Shown here piece after piece: positions 36,562 through 45,655 of a stretch of 64,000 bases of DNA. The notes under the pieces were generated by a model. It saw only the letters and a list, made by a program, of their open reading frames with translations, was not told the DNA's origin and did not search any database. The stretch spans positions 1 through 64,000 of the forward strand of contig CANMML010000001.1 of assembly GCA_947499005.1 (NCBI GenBank). Reading direction: 5' to 3'. Made by a program: the position numbers and the translations under genes. Source of the stretch: an uncultured Aquimarina sp. Its GTDB lineage: Bacteria; Bacteroidota; Bacteroidia; Flavobacteriales; Flavobacteriaceae. Within the stretch, counting starts at the first letter, position 1; each line of letters opens with the position of its first letter.

Positions 36562-37179
36562 ATGCTAGACTTATTTTCGAACAACGAGCCTTTAGATTTA
36601 GGATTGCCTGATGCAAAAATCATGTATTATCCTAATTTTTTAACCTTCGAGGAAAGTTGTCATTATTTTCAGGTCCTAGAAAAGGAAACCCATTGGCAAG
36701 CAGAAGATGTCATTGTGTATGGTAAAGTTCATAAACAGCCTAGATTAACACATTGGTTTGGGAGGAAAGATTTATCCTATACATATTCTGGGTTAACATT
36801 AAATCCTACAGAAATAAAGGGGGCTTTATTGGCGCTGAAAAATAAAATAGAAGCCATAGAAGGCAATTCCTTTAATACCTGTTTGGCGAACTTATATCGA
36901 GATGGTAGTGATAGTGTGGGTTGGCATGCCGATGATGAAAGAGAGTTAGGAGAAAGGCCTGTAATAGCATCTTTAAGCTTGGGAGCTTCTCGATGGTTTC
37001 ATCTAAAGCATAAAGTAGATAATAGTATCAAAAAGAAACTATTATTAGAATCGGGGAGCCTGTTATTGATGGGGGCAGGTACACAGGAATATTACCAACA
37101 TCAAATTCCAAAAACAAAGAAGGTAATTGGGTCGAGGATTAACTTGACGTTCAGAAAAATAGTACAAAGTGTTAAGTAG
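36562..37179 (+). CDS. alkB: AlkB-like 2-oxoglutarate/Fe(II) dioxygenase
   Basis: Direct reversal of 1-methyladenine and 3-methylcytosine in DNA or RNA by oxidative demethylation. 205 residues, like the ALKBH2/3 type. Fe ligands His122 and Asp124 in GWHADDE and His180 in YYQHQIP; 2-oxoglutarate arginines Arg192 and Arg198 in SRINLTFRK. Nucleotide-flip region PRLTHWFG is present. Stand-alone gene. Confidence 0.9.
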   Translation: MLDLFSNNEPLDLGLPDAKIMYYPNFLTFEESCHYFQVLEKETHWQAEDVIVYGKVHKQPRLTHWFGRKDLSYTYSGLTLNPTEIKGALLALKNKIEAIEGNSFNTCLANLYRDGSDSVGWHADDERELGERPVIASLSLGASRWFHLKHKVDNSIKKKLLLESGSLLLMGAGTQEYYQHQIPKTKKVIGSRINLTFRKIVQSVK

Positions 37180-37223
37180 CTAGTATAAAGATTTATTATG
37201 ATTGTAAAAGTATAGTAGAAAAG

Positions 37224-37268
37224 TCTTAATACTTAATACTGAGTACTGATTACTTAATATTATCTTTG
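37224..37268 (+). promoter_or_regulatory. argS promoter with tandem heptamers
   Basis: TATCTTTG (37261-37268) matches TAnnTTTG. Five heptamers fill the bases just upstream (37224-37258): TCTTAAT, ACTTAAT, ACTGAGT, ACTGATT, ACTTAAT. Confidence 0.65.
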
Positions 37269-37287
37269 CGCATCCAAAATGATTATC

Positions 37288-39060
37288 ATGAGTCTTCAAC
37301 AATTATTGACAACAAAATTACAAGAAGCAGCACAAGCATTGTTTCAAGCTGAATTGCCAACGGTAGAATTTCAAGCAACTCGTAAAGAGTTTGAAGGAGA
37401 TGTTACGGTAGTGGTATTTTCAATGTTGCGAGTGATTAAAGGAAATCCTGTTCAAATAGGGGAGCAGTTAGGGCAATTTTTGGTAGATAATGTTGAAGAG
37501 ATTACGGCTTATAATGTGGTTAAAGGTTTCTTGAATCTTGTGGTTGGAGATGCTTATTATCTGAATTTCTTTAGTGAAAACAAGACTAATACCACTTTTG
37601 GTTTTGTAGATAATACAGATGGAGAAGGAGTAATGGTAGAATATTCTTCACCAAATACGAACAAGCCTTTGCATTTAGGGCATGTGCGAAATAATCTATT
37701 GGGATATGCCGTTGCAGAGATTTTAGCAGCTAGTGGTAAGAAGGTCTACAAGACACAGATTATTAATGATCGTGGAATCCATATTTGTAAGTCAATGTTG
37801 GCTTGGGATAAATTCGGGAATGAAGAAACTCCAGAATCTACAGGGCTTAAAGGAGATAAGTTAGTAGGAAACTACTACGTGAAATTCGATCAAGAATATA
37901 AGAAGGAGATCGAAGCTTTAAAGGCATCTGGAAAAACAGAAGAAGAAGCTAAGAAAGAAGCTCCATTGTTATTAGAAGCACAACAAATGCTACTAGATTG
38001 GGAAGCAGGGAAGCCAGAAGTGGTTGCTTTGTGGGAGAAGATGAACCAATGGGTGTACGATGGTTTTGGAGTGACGTATGATAAACTAGGAGTTAGTTTT
38101 GAGAAGAACTATTATGAAAGTGATACTTACAAACTAGGAAAGGATATTGTAGAAGAAGGGCTTTCTAAAGGAGTTTTTTATAAGCGTGAAGATGGATCGG
38201 TTTGGATTGATCTAACGGATGAAGGATTAGATGAGAAACTAGTATTACGTAGTAACGGAACTTCAGTTTATATTACTCAAGACATCGGTACAGCAATCCA
38301 AAGAGCAAAGGATTTTACCGTAAACGGTATGGTGTATACTGTAGGTAACGAACAAGACTATCACTTTAAAGTATTGTTTTTAATTCTGAAAAAATTAGGA
38401 TATGCTTGGGCAGAAGATTTATTTCATTTGAGTTATGGGATGGTCGATTTGCCAAGTGGGAAAATGAAAAGTCGTGAGGGTACTGTGGTAGATGCAGATG
38501 ACTTGATTGATGAAATGCAGCAAACGGCAGAAACGATTTCTCAAGAGTTAGGAAAGTTAGAAGGGTATACTGAAGAGGAAAAGAAAGAGGTTTACAATAC
38601 GGTAGGATTAGGAGCGTTAAAGTATTTTATTTTAAAAGTAGATCCTAAAAAACGTATTCTTTTCGATCCTAAGGCGTCTGTAGATTTTCAAGGAAATACG
38701 GGGCCTTTTATTCAATATACATATGCGCGTATACAGGCTATTTTAAGAAAAGCGGAACATGATCAAGGAGTTGCTATAGGAAATATAGCCTTAGAAAATA
38801 AAGAAAAAGAGTTGTTGAAAATAGTGGAAATGTACCCAGAGATTATTCAGCAAGCGGCAAAACAATATAGTCCTGCTATTATTGCGAATTATACGTATGA
38901 CTTGGTTAAGGCTTATAATTCATTCTTCCAGAATGTGTCTATTTTTGGAGCAGACTCAGAAGAATTGACGTTGTTTAGAGTACAACTTTCGAATTTTGTA
39001 GGGAATGTAATAAAATCTGCGTTTGGCTTATTAGGAATCAATGTTCCTGGGCGTATGTAG
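37288..39060 (+). CDS. argS: Arginyl-tRNA synthetase
   Basis: Charges tRNA-Arg. 590 residues from ATG 37288 (MSLQQLLTTKL); ATG 37279 is only ~10 bases from the -7 box and less likely. Class I motifs: HLGH (HIGH equivalent) after SSPNTNKPL, and MKSREG as the KMSKS equivalent. C-terminal anticodon-binding helical domain ends LGINVPGRM as in most ArgS. Confidence 0.95.
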   Translation: MSLQQLLTTKLQEAAQALFQAELPTVEFQATRKEFEGDVTVVVFSMLRVIKGNPVQIGEQLGQFLVDNVEEITAYNVVKGFLNLVVGDAYYLNFFSENKTNTTFGFVDNTDGEGVMVEYSSPNTNKPLHLGHVRNNLLGYAVAEILAASGKKVYKTQIINDRGIHICKSMLAWDKFGNEETPESTGLKGDKLVGNYYVKFDQEYKKEIEALKASGKTEEEAKKEAPLLLEAQQMLLDWEAGKPEVVALWEKMNQWVYDGFGVTYDKLGVSFEKNYYESDTYKLGKDIVEEGLSKGVFYKREDGSVWIDLTDEGLDEKLVLRSNGTSVYITQDIGTAIQRAKDFTVNGMVYTVGNEQDYHFKVLFLILKKLGYAWAEDLFHLSYGMVDLPSGKMKSREGTVVDADDLIDEMQQTAETISQELGKLEGYTEEEKKEVYNTVGLGALKYFILKVDPKKRILFDPKASVDFQGNTGPFIQYTYARIQAILRKAEHDQGVAIGNIALENKEKELLKIVEMYPEIIQQAAKQYSPAIIANYTYDLVKAYNSFFQNVSIFGADSEELTLFRVQLSNFVGNVIKSAFGLLGINVPGRM

Positions 39061-39065
39061 TGATT

Positions 39066-39140
39066 AATTCAGAATTTAGAATTCAGAATGATGAATTAAA
39101 ATAAACGTCATTCTGAATTCACAATTCCTAATTCTGAATT
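39066..39140. terminator. Inverted heptamer arrays, bidirectional terminator
   Basis: Two opposed arrays of four 7-mers (ATTCAGA, ATTTAGA, ATTCAGA, ATGATGA on the plus strand; ATTCAGA, ATTAGGA, ATTGTGA, ATTCAGA on the minus strand) form a long imperfect hairpin between convergent argS and the PPIase gene. The right arm reaches the PPIase stop codon. Confidence 0.65.
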
Positions 39141-40072
39141 TACTTTACCTCCATTAATTCTACGTCGAAAATTAATACAGCATTTGGAGGAATTACTCCA
39201 CCAGCACCTTGAGCTCCGTATCCTAAATGCGGAGGAATTACAAAGCGAGCTTTATCTCCAACTTTTAATAAAGAAATACCTTCATCCCAACCAGAGATTA
39301 CTTGCCCTTGACCTAATCCAAAATCGATAGGTTGGTTGCGTTTGTATGAAGAATCGAAAACAGTACCATCTAATAACTGTCCTTTATAGTGTACAGAAAC
39401 TGTTTTACCTTTTTCTGCTTGTGTACCATCACCATTTTGGATGATTTTATAACGTAAACCACTTTCTGTTTGGTCAAAACCTTCAGAAGCGTCTTTTAGT
39501 AATTGTTCTGCAGCTTGTTTAGCCGCAGCTTCACGTTCTGCTTTAGCACCATTAAATTGACGGAAAGTCTCCACTGCATTAAATGCTTCCGCAGCAGCTC
39601 CAACTCGAATGATTTCTACGCTTTCAATAGCATCACCTTGTGCTACGGCATTTACGACATCTAATCCTTCTACAACATTTCCGAAAACCGTATGCTTACC
39701 ATCTAACCAAGCAGTCTCTACATGAGTAATGAAGAATTGACTTCCGTTAGTTCCAGGGCCAGCATTTGCCATAGATAATATACCAGGGCCACTGTGCGTT
39801 AAGTCTGGGTGAATTTCATCGTCAAATTGGTATCCAGGGTTACCGCTTCCAGTTCCTTGTGGACATCCACCTTGAATCATAAAATCAGGAATAACACGGT
39901 GGAATTTTAAGCCATCGTAATATTTAGTTCCTTGAGGTTTTGCAGAATTTTCTAAGTTTCCTTCGGCTAATGCAACAAAGTTTCCAACAGTTCCAGGTGT
40001 TTTTTCAAACTCTAAGTTTGCTAAAATTTCACCTTTAGATGTAGTGAATTTAGCATATAATCCGTCTTGCAT
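39140..40072 (-). CDS. Cyclophilin-FKBP dual peptidyl-prolyl isomerase
   Basis: 310 residues fusing two unrelated PPIase folds. Residues 1-~160 are a cyclophilin ([43 protein letters not shown]). A charged, Ala-rich linker (~170-200) leads to an FKBP domain (~205-310: [50 protein letters not shown]). No signal peptide, so probably a cytoplasmic folding catalyst. Such cyclophilin-FKBP fusions are known from some Bacteroidota. Confidence 0.92.
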   Translation of the reverse strand: MQDGLYAKFTTSKGEILANLEFEKTPGTVGNFVALAEGNLENSAKPQGTKYYDGLKFHRVIPDFMIQGGCPQGTGSGNPGYQFDDEIHPDLTHSGPGILSMANAGPGTNGSQFFITHVETAWLDGKHTVFGNVVEGLDVVNAVAQGDAIESVEIIRVGAAAEAFNAVETFRQFNGAKAEREAAAKQAAEQLLKDASEGFDQTESGLRYKIIQNGDGTQAEKGKTVSVHYKGQLLDGTVFDSSYKRNQPIDFGLGQGQVISGWDEGISLLKVGDKARFVIPPHLGYGAQGAGGVIPPNAVLIFDVELMEVK

Positions 40073-40188
40073 GATTTTATTTTTAATTAAGGTGCAAAAA
40101 TATGGAAAAGAGAGTAGAATGAAGATATTACGAAAAAGAGACTTTCTACTTTTTTTAAAACTTCATCCCTGAAAATCATATTAAACTA

Positions 40189-41166
40189 CTATGGAACCAT
40201 TGTAAAAGGCTCTAAACGGCTTACATCAATTTTTTTGATACGAGAAAAACGCTCATTTGGATTGTCAGTAACAAGCCACTTGTGTAGTGTTTTTACCTTC
40301 ATTTTCTGATCGTTTTTTGCGATTCCGTACCAATCAAAAGCAACCGAGACTTTATAATTGTTTTCATCGATCACTTCGATTTCAAAATTCTCTGGATGGT
40401 GGTTGCTAGATTTAAGCTGTAATGGAGTTCCGTTTAGCCATGTTTTAAATTTTTCAATAGAACTAATTTTAGATTCAGAGGAAAAATTTAGTTCAAAATC
40501 ATCAGTTAGCAATTCTTCAAATGGAGTCACATTTCCATCAAGACGTTCCATGTTCACCATCCAATAATGCATTAAAGATAAGGCCCTATTGGTATGATAA
40601 CTATCCTTGAAGTTTGCTTCAATAGGATCTGTCGGAGTTATTTTTACTGATGAAAACTCAGGAAGCCCCCCTTCTTTTTCAATTAAATCGATAGTGTAGT
40701 CAAGAGCATAATTAACTTTTTTACCATCGGGTTTAATGTTGTTATAATTTATTTTAGCAACCAATTGAGGTCCGTTGTTCTCTGTATTTTGATAAGTCAC
40801 CTGCTGTACATGATGTGCATTTTTCCACCCTTTGTAGACATCTAATCTCTTAGGGTAATCTTCTTTACCCGTCATGGTGCCTGCACTGGTTTCGATGGTA
40901 ATATTTTCCGATAAGAGCTCCATTTGATTGGAAACCCTTTGAGGATTCATTGGACGCTCGTAAAGTTGATACCAACGGTAGTATTGTGTTTTAGCTAAAT
41001 GTGTCGGAAGTGTTTTTTCTTCTTTAAAAATAACTTCAGGTTTTATAGTTTCTTCTTCTGTCTGTTTAGTGTCTTTTGTAACCTCATTATTTGATTGTGT
41101 TTTTTTACAAGAAACAAAAAAGGATAAGCTTATAGGAAGCAATGCTTTTACAATAGTTGTTTTCAT
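40189..41166 (-). CDS. Lipoprotein with two NTF2/SnoaL-like domains
   Basis: 325 residues. Signal peptide with lipobox SFFVSC (Cys20), a Thr/Glu/Lys-rich linker (~22-50), then two NTF2-like alpha+beta domains (about 55-180 and 190-320). Each has a helix and a strand pattern such as ENITIETSAGTMTGKEDYPK and DDFELNFSSESKISSIEKFK. Function unknown; NTF2-like folds often bind small hydrophobic ligands. Monocistronic. Confidence 0.7.
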   Translation of the reverse strand: MKTTIVKALLPISLSFFVSCKKTQSNNEVTKDTKQTEEETIKPEVIFKEEKTLPTHLAKTQYYRWYQLYERPMNPQRVSNQMELLSENITIETSAGTMTGKEDYPKRLDVYKGWKNAHHVQQVTYQNTENNGPQLVAKINYNNIKPDGKKVNYALDYTIDLIEKEGGLPEFSSVKITPTDPIEANFKDSYHTNRALSLMHYWMVNMERLDGNVTPFEELLTDDFELNFSSESKISSIEKFKTWLNGTPLQLKSSNHHPENFEIEVIDENNYKVSVAFDWYGIAKNDQKMKVKTLHKWLVTDNPNERFSRIKKIDVSRLEPFTMVP

Positions 41167-41262
41167 AACTGTGTTGATTTTAAAATCAAGTTACGAACTT
41201 ATTTTAGGAGATATTTCTTCTTTTAAGAATATTTGTAAAAAGTACAAAAAGCTTGATATCGT

Positions 41263-42024
41263 TTATCGTACAAAAACAGGTTCATTTTCTTTTACGGTAT
41301 ATTCTTCGCTAAATCGATACTCTTCAACATTAAAAGCTTTGATTCCTTCTAAAGATTCAATATTATTTTCAATTAAATAACGAGACATTAATCCACGTGC
41401 TTTTTTAGCATAGAAACTGATCACTTTTAATTTGTCATTTTTCCAATCTTTAAAAACAGGTGTGATAACAGTACTATTTAGTTTCTTAAGGTCAACCGCT
41501 TTCGAATATTCAGTACTGGCAAGATTTACAACCAATTCGTCATCATTTAATTCGTCATTAAGATGTTTGGTTAATGTTTCTTTCCAAAAGCCATAAAGGT
41601 TCTTGCTGCCGTTAGCTCCAAATTTAGTCCCCATTTCAAGGCGATAAGGCTGCATTAAATCTAAAGGCTTTAAAATGCCATATAGGCCAGAAAGTATTCT
41701 TAATGAATCTTGGAGTTTTTCTGTTTTCTCTAAAGGAAAAGAATAAGCATCTAGTCCGCTATAGACATCACCATCAAAAGTAAAAACAGCAGGCCTAGCA
41801 TTTTTAGTAGAAAAAGGCAATTGCCAATCTTGATTGCGTTGCCAGTTAAGGTCTGCGAGCTTCTCACTAATGCTCATTAATTGAGAAAGCTCTGCAGGAG
41901 ATTTTTCTTTTATCGCAGTATTTAAAATCTTTGATTGATCTAGAAATTGAGGTTGTGTAAATTCTAAATTCGGTAAATCGGAAGATTCGTTTAGTGATTT
42001 TGCGGGAGATACTAGTATTTTCAT
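41263..42024 (-). CDS. yaaA: YaaA-family peroxide stress protein
   Basis: 253 residues, full-length YaaA/DUF328: MKILVSPAKSLN start, FDGDVYSGLDA, LSGLYGILKPLDLMQPYRLE, and YAKKARGLMSRYLIEN. In E. coli YaaA lowers intracellular iron damage under H2O2 stress and binds DNA. Four degenerate heptamers end six bases upstream of the start codon, which may affect its expression. Confidence 0.92.
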   Translation of the reverse strand: MKILVSPAKSLNESSDLPNLEFTQPQFLDQSKILNTAIKEKSPAELSQLMSISEKLADLNWQRNQDWQLPFSTKNARPAVFTFDGDVYSGLDAYSFPLEKTEKLQDSLRILSGLYGILKPLDLMQPYRLEMGTKFGANGSKNLYGFWKETLTKHLNDELNDDELVVNLASTEYSKAVDLKKLNSTVITPVFKDWKNDKLKVISFYAKKARGLMSRYLIENNIESLEGIKAFNVEEYRFSEEYTVKENEPVFVR

Positions 42025-42030
42025 AATGAT

Positions 42031-42061
42031 GGCTATCGGCTGTCAGCTATCGGCTATCAGC
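42031..42061 (-). repeat. Degenerate heptamer array directly upstream of yaaA
   Basis: On the minus strand: GCTGATA, GCCGATA, GCTGACA, GCCGATA, then GCC, ending six bases before the yaaA ATG. Nearly identical to the array before coaD. Confidence 0.75.
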
Positions 42062-42206
42062 ATTAATGATTTTTCTAAATTTAATTACCGAAAAAGAGTA
42101 TGATTTCATCAGGTTTACCTCAAAAATAAAATTTATTTTTTGTAAACATTCCGTGAGCTTGTTTTAAAGATGAAAATTTTATGATTAAGAAAGTTTTCAG
42201 AATTTT

Positions 42207-42255
42207 GATACCTGATACCTGATACCTGATACCTGATACCTGATACCTGATACCT
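42207..42255. repeat. Seven exact GATACCT heptamers
   Basis: Perfect tandem repeat of seven 7-bp units abutting the rluD stop codon and ~185 bases upstream of yaaA. Exact repetition suggests recent expansion and possible slippage-driven length variation. Confidence 0.95.
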
Positions 42256-42257
42256 GA

Positions 42258-43295
42258 TCAAGAAATACTACTCTCCGCATATTTGCGCCATTTCTCCACG
42301 CAAGTAGCAATGTCTTCTGGGATAGGAGCTTCAAAGAATTTCCACTCCCCAGTAGTTGGGTGTTCAAAACCTAAAGTTCTCGCATGTAGGGCTTGACGAG
42401 GTAAAATTCGAAAACAATTATCAACAAATTGTTTGTACTTTGTGAATGTTGTTCCTTTCAATATCTTTTCACCACCATAACGTTCATCATTAAATAAAGT
42501 GTGTCCTATGTGTTTCATGTGAACACGAATTTGATGTGTGCGTCCTGTTTCTAGCTTACACTTCACTAGGGTAACATACCCCAGACGCTCTAGAACTTCG
42601 AAATGTGTTACTGCGGGTTTTCCTTTATCTTCTTGATCCCCTTCCCAAACAGTATTTTGTAATCTATTTTTTGGATGGCGGCCAATATTACCTTCAATAG
42701 TTCCTTGATCTTCTTCCATATTCCCCCAGACTAATGCTATATATTCTCGCTGACTTGTCTTTTCGAAAAATTGTTTAGACAAGTGTGTCATAGCTTCTTC
42801 GGTTTTTGCAACAACTAAAAGTCCACTAGTATCTTTGTCAATACGGTGTACTAAACCAGGGCGATCACTGCTGTTGTTTGGTAGGTTGTCAAAATGATAA
42901 ATCAAAGCATTGATTAGTGTGCCTTCATAATTTCCATGGCCAGGATGTACAACCATACCTGCAGACTTATTGACAACTAATACATCGTCATCTTCATATA
43001 TGATATCAATTGGGATATCTTGAGGAGTTAACAGATTTTCATAGGGAGGGTGTGAAAACATCACACGCACCACGTCATTGGGTTTTACCTTATGATTGCT
43101 TTTTACAGGAGTATCGTTTACCCAAACCGCACCATCTTTAGCGGCTTGTTGCACTTTAGTTCGAGTAGCATTTTCAATAAAATTCATTAAGAATTTATCT
43201 ACTCTTAATGGCACTTGTCCTTTTCCTGCTACAAAACGATAATGCTCGTGTAAATCTTCCTCTAGAGGGCCGTGTTGTTGATTTTCTTCATTCAT
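42258..43295 (-). CDS. rluD: 23S rRNA pseudouridine synthase, RluD type
   Basis: 345 residues. N-terminal S4 RNA-binding domain (VPLRVDKFLMNFIENATRTK), then the RluA-family catalytic domain with the essential Asp in GLVHRIDKDTSGLLVVAK and the TGRTHQIRVHM motif. RluD makes pseudouridines in helix 69 of 23S rRNA. Lies 21 bases after the PASTA gene; the pair is a usual flavobacterial arrangement near ddl and coaD. Confidence 0.9.
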   Translation of the reverse strand: MNEENQQHGPLEEDLHEHYRFVAGKGQVPLRVDKFLMNFIENATRTKVQQAAKDGAVWVNDTPVKSNHKVKPNDVVRVMFSHPPYENLLTPQDIPIDIIYEDDDVLVVNKSAGMVVHPGHGNYEGTLINALIYHFDNLPNNSSDRPGLVHRIDKDTSGLLVVAKTEEAMTHLSKQFFEKTSQREYIALVWGNMEEDQGTIEGNIGRHPKNRLQNTVWEGDQEDKGKPAVTHFEVLERLGYVTLVKCKLETGRTHQIRVHMKHIGHTLFNDERYGGEKILKGTTFTKYKQFVDNCFRILPRQALHARTLGFEHPTTGEWKFFEAPIPEDIATCVEKWRKYAESSIS

Positions 43296-43316
43296 AATTC
43301 GATCGTCATTAAGTCA

Positions 43317-43868
43317 TTATCGTGTTCCGTCTCCCAATACCAAATCAATGGTAGATGTTTTCATTAAAAGATCACCAGGATTTAAAGTGTCACCATTGTG
43401 TTTTAGTTTTAAAACGACATCCTTTGCGATGTTAGGGACATATATTTTTTCTCCGATATTAAACCCGATAGCTTTAAGAGTAGGCTTAGCTTGACGTAAT
43501 GTTTTTTGAATAACATCAGGGACTTTAACTTTTCTATAGCCCGAAGGATTTATTGTTAAATATATTTTTCTATTTTCTTTAACCAAATTACCTGCTTTAG
43601 GGTTTTGATCGATAATAGATAGCGCAGGAAATTTAGGATTGAAATTAGCTGAATCTAGTATTGCCATTTGTAAGTCTTGGTTCCCTAAAGATTTCTTAGC
43701 AAGGTCAACACTTAGGCGTTTTACATTTGGAACTTCGATGCGCTGTGAATGTCTAGTGTATATATCCATCCATTTTAACCCTAAAAAGCAAAACAGAAAA
43801 ATACCCACAATAGCTAGTAGCAGCTGGATACCGAATGATTTACTGAAAATAAACTTAAAAAAACTCAT
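43317..43868 (-). CDS. Membrane-anchored PASTA domain protein
   Basis: 183 residues from ATG 43868 (MSFFKFIFSK): one N-terminal membrane helix (about 12-33), then two PASTA-like repeats (RIEVPNVKRLSVDLAKKSLG...; KVKVPDVIQKTLRQAKPTLK...) and a partial third. PASTA domains bind peptidoglycan or beta-lactam-like ligands. No kinase or transpeptidase domain attached. The neighbourhood with ddl fits a cell-wall role. The TTG 18 bases upstream lies at the -7 box and is rejected. Confidence 0.82.
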   Translation of the reverse strand: MSFFKFIFSKSFGIQLLLAIVGIFLFCFLGLKWMDIYTRHSQRIEVPNVKRLSVDLAKKSLGNQDLQMAILDSANFNPKFPALSIIDQNPKAGNLVKENRKIYLTINPSGYRKVKVPDVIQKTLRQAKPTLKAIGFNIGEKIYVPNIAKDVVLKLKHNGDTLNPGDLLMKTSTIDLVLGDGTR

Positions 43869-43883
43869 ACTCTCATTTTGACA

Positions 43884-43935
43884 CAAATATATAAGTTAGT
43901 TGTCAGTTGTCAGTAGTTAGTTATTAGTAGTTAGC
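43884..43935 (-). promoter_or_regulatory. PASTA gene promoter with tandem heptamers
   Basis: Minus-strand TATATTTG (43884-43891) matches TAnnTTTG. Six heptamers (43894-43935; minus-strand units such as ACTAACT, ACTGACA, ACTAATA) fill the positions upstream, where a -33 element would normally lie. Confidence 0.65.
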
Positions 43936-44008
43936 TAAAAAGAGGAAACTTTTCTCTTTTTCTTTTCTAAGAAAGTCAACAATCATAGTATTTTTGGAGA
44001 ATATAAAT

Positions 44009-44040
44009 GCTTAAAGCCTAAAGCTTATAGCCTACAGCCA
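44009..44040 (+). repeat. Degenerate heptamer array upstream of ddl
   Basis: GCTTAAA, GCCTAAA, GCTTATA, GCCTACA, GCC ending eight bases before the ddl ATG (44047). Confidence 0.75.
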
Positions 44041-44046
44041 TTATCA

Positions 44047-45018
44047 ATGAAAAATATCGCAATTGCTATGGGAGGATATTCTCAAGAATATCCAATTTCT
44101 ATAAAAAGTGGAAATATTGTCTACAAACATTTATCTAAAGAAGTTTACAATACGTATCGAATCGTTTTTGAAGAAACATCTTGGTATTGGTTAAAAGATG
44201 ATGGAGAAAAAGTAGCGGTCGATAAATCAAATTTTACGATAAATCACGACGGAGAGGTAATTGTTTTTGATGCTGTTTTTAATACGATTCATGGAACTCC
44301 AGGAGAGGATGGTCTTTTACAAGCATATTTGAATTTATTGAATATTCCACAAACCAGTTGTGGATTTTATCAATCTGCGATTACATTCAATAAGCGTGAT
44401 TGTATTAGTGTATTACAACCTTATCAGGTTCCTACTGCGATTAATTACTTCGTTAATAAAGGTGATGTAATAGATGTTGAAGCAATAGTAGAGAGGGTGA
44501 AGTTGCCTTGCTTTGTAAAAGCAAATCGCTCGGGGAGTAGTTTTGGAGTAGTGAAGGCTCATCAAAAGGAAGATATACTTCCAGCTATTGAAGAAGCTTT
44601 TAAGGTAGATGATCAAATTATTATAGAATCTTTTTTATCTGGAACTGAAATTTCAGTTGGAGTAGGTGTTTTTAAAGGAGCACCAATTGTTTTTGGAATT
44701 ACTGAAATTGTTTCTGAAAATGACTTTTTTGATTTTCAAGCAAAGTATGAAGGAAAGTCCGAAGAGATTACTCCAGCTCGTTTGACTTTAGAGCAAAATA
44801 CTGAAGTTGAAAGGTTGGCTTTAAAGATCTACAAAGTATTAGATATGACAGGTTTTGCTAGAATTGATTTTATATTCAATAATGAAAAGCCACATTTTGT
44901 AGAAATTAATACCAATCCAGGTTTAAGCGAAGCAAGTATTTTGCCACAGCAATCTTTGCATAAAGGAATTTCATTAGCGGCATTATTCGAAAATGAGATA
45001 GAGGAATGTTTGAAATAG
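44047..45018 (+). CDS. ddl: D-alanine--D-alanine ligase
   Basis: Makes the D-Ala-D-Ala dipeptide for peptidoglycan. 323 residues in an ATP-grasp fold: IAIAMGGYSQEYPISIKSG, FNTIHGTPGEDGLLQAYL, LPCFVKANRSGSSFGV, and the metal-binding end DFIFNNEKPHFVEINTNPGL. Length and motifs are normal. Starts eight bases after a heptamer array. Confidence 0.93.
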   Translation: MKNIAIAMGGYSQEYPISIKSGNIVYKHLSKEVYNTYRIVFEETSWYWLKDDGEKVAVDKSNFTINHDGEVIVFDAVFNTIHGTPGEDGLLQAYLNLLNIPQTSCGFYQSAITFNKRDCISVLQPYQVPTAINYFVNKGDVIDVEAIVERVKLPCFVKANRSGSSFGVVKAHQKEDILPAIEEAFKVDDQIIIESFLSGTEISVGVGVFKGAPIVFGITEIVSENDFFDFQAKYEGKSEEITPARLTLEQNTEVERLALKIYKVLDMTGFARIDFIFNNEKPHFVEINTNPGLSEASILPQQSLHKGISLAALFENEIEECLK

Positions 45019-45088
45019 TTATTCTTGAAATTTTTGATTTTTAGTTTTGGTTAGCTTTGTTAAAATGTTCAACTTTGTGTAAAACAGT

Positions 45089-45119
45089 GCTGATAGTTGA
45101 TAGCTAACAGCCGATAGCT
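45089..45119 (+). repeat. Degenerate heptamer array upstream of coaD
   Basis: GCTGATA, GTTGATA, GCTAACA, GCCGATA, GCT, ending eight bases before the coaD ATG. TAGCTTTA at its end (45114-45121) is one base from the -7 core. Near copy of the array at yaaA. Confidence 0.75.
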
Positions 45120-45127
45120 TTAAAATC

Positions 45128-45580
45128 ATGCGACGTGCTATTTTTCCAGGTTCCTTTGATCCCATTACTCTAGGGCATCATGATATTATTTCTAGAGGAT
45201 TAGAGCTTTTCGATGAAGTTGTGGTCGCTATTGGGGTAAATGCGAATAAAAAATATATGTTTTCACTTGAAGAACGTATGGGATTTATTGAAAAAGCATT
45301 TAAAGGGAAACCGAATATTAAAGTAGTAAGTTACTCTGGGCTTACAGTAGATTTTTGTAAAGAAATTGAGGCAGGATTTATACTTCGCGGACTTCGCAAT
45401 CCAGCCGATTTCGAATTTGAAAAAGCCATTGCGCATACCAACAAAGTATTGACGGGTATCGATACAGTATTTTTATTAACGGCATCTGGGACTTCTTTTA
45501 TTAGTAGTTCGATCGTAAGAGATGTAATCCGTAATGGAGGTGATTATACTCGTTTAGTACCCGCAGCGGTTCGTATTTAA
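45128..45580 (+). CDS. coaD: Phosphopantetheine adenylyltransferase
   Basis: Penultimate step of coenzyme A synthesis. 150 residues: FPGSFDPITLGHHDII (T/HxGH nucleotidyltransferase motif), GLRNPADFEFEKAIAHTNK, and SFISSSIVRDVI. Standard family length. Confidence 0.95.
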   Translation: MRRAIFPGSFDPITLGHHDIISRGLELFDEVVVAIGVNANKKYMFSLEERMGFIEKAFKGKPNIKVVSYSGLTVDFCKEIEAGFILRGLRNPADFEFEKAIAHTNKVLTGIDTVFLLTASGTSFISSSIVRDVIRNGGDYTRLVPAAVRI

Positions 45581-45655
45581 TTTTTATCGACAAAAGGATG
45601 TTTTGACGCTTAAAAGCTTATTTTGCTTAATAATTAATATTTAGTAAAGTATAAG

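Noticed and set aside
42207..42255. CRISPR-like repeat
   Set aside because: Units are 7 bp with no spacers and there are no cas genes; it is a microsatellite.
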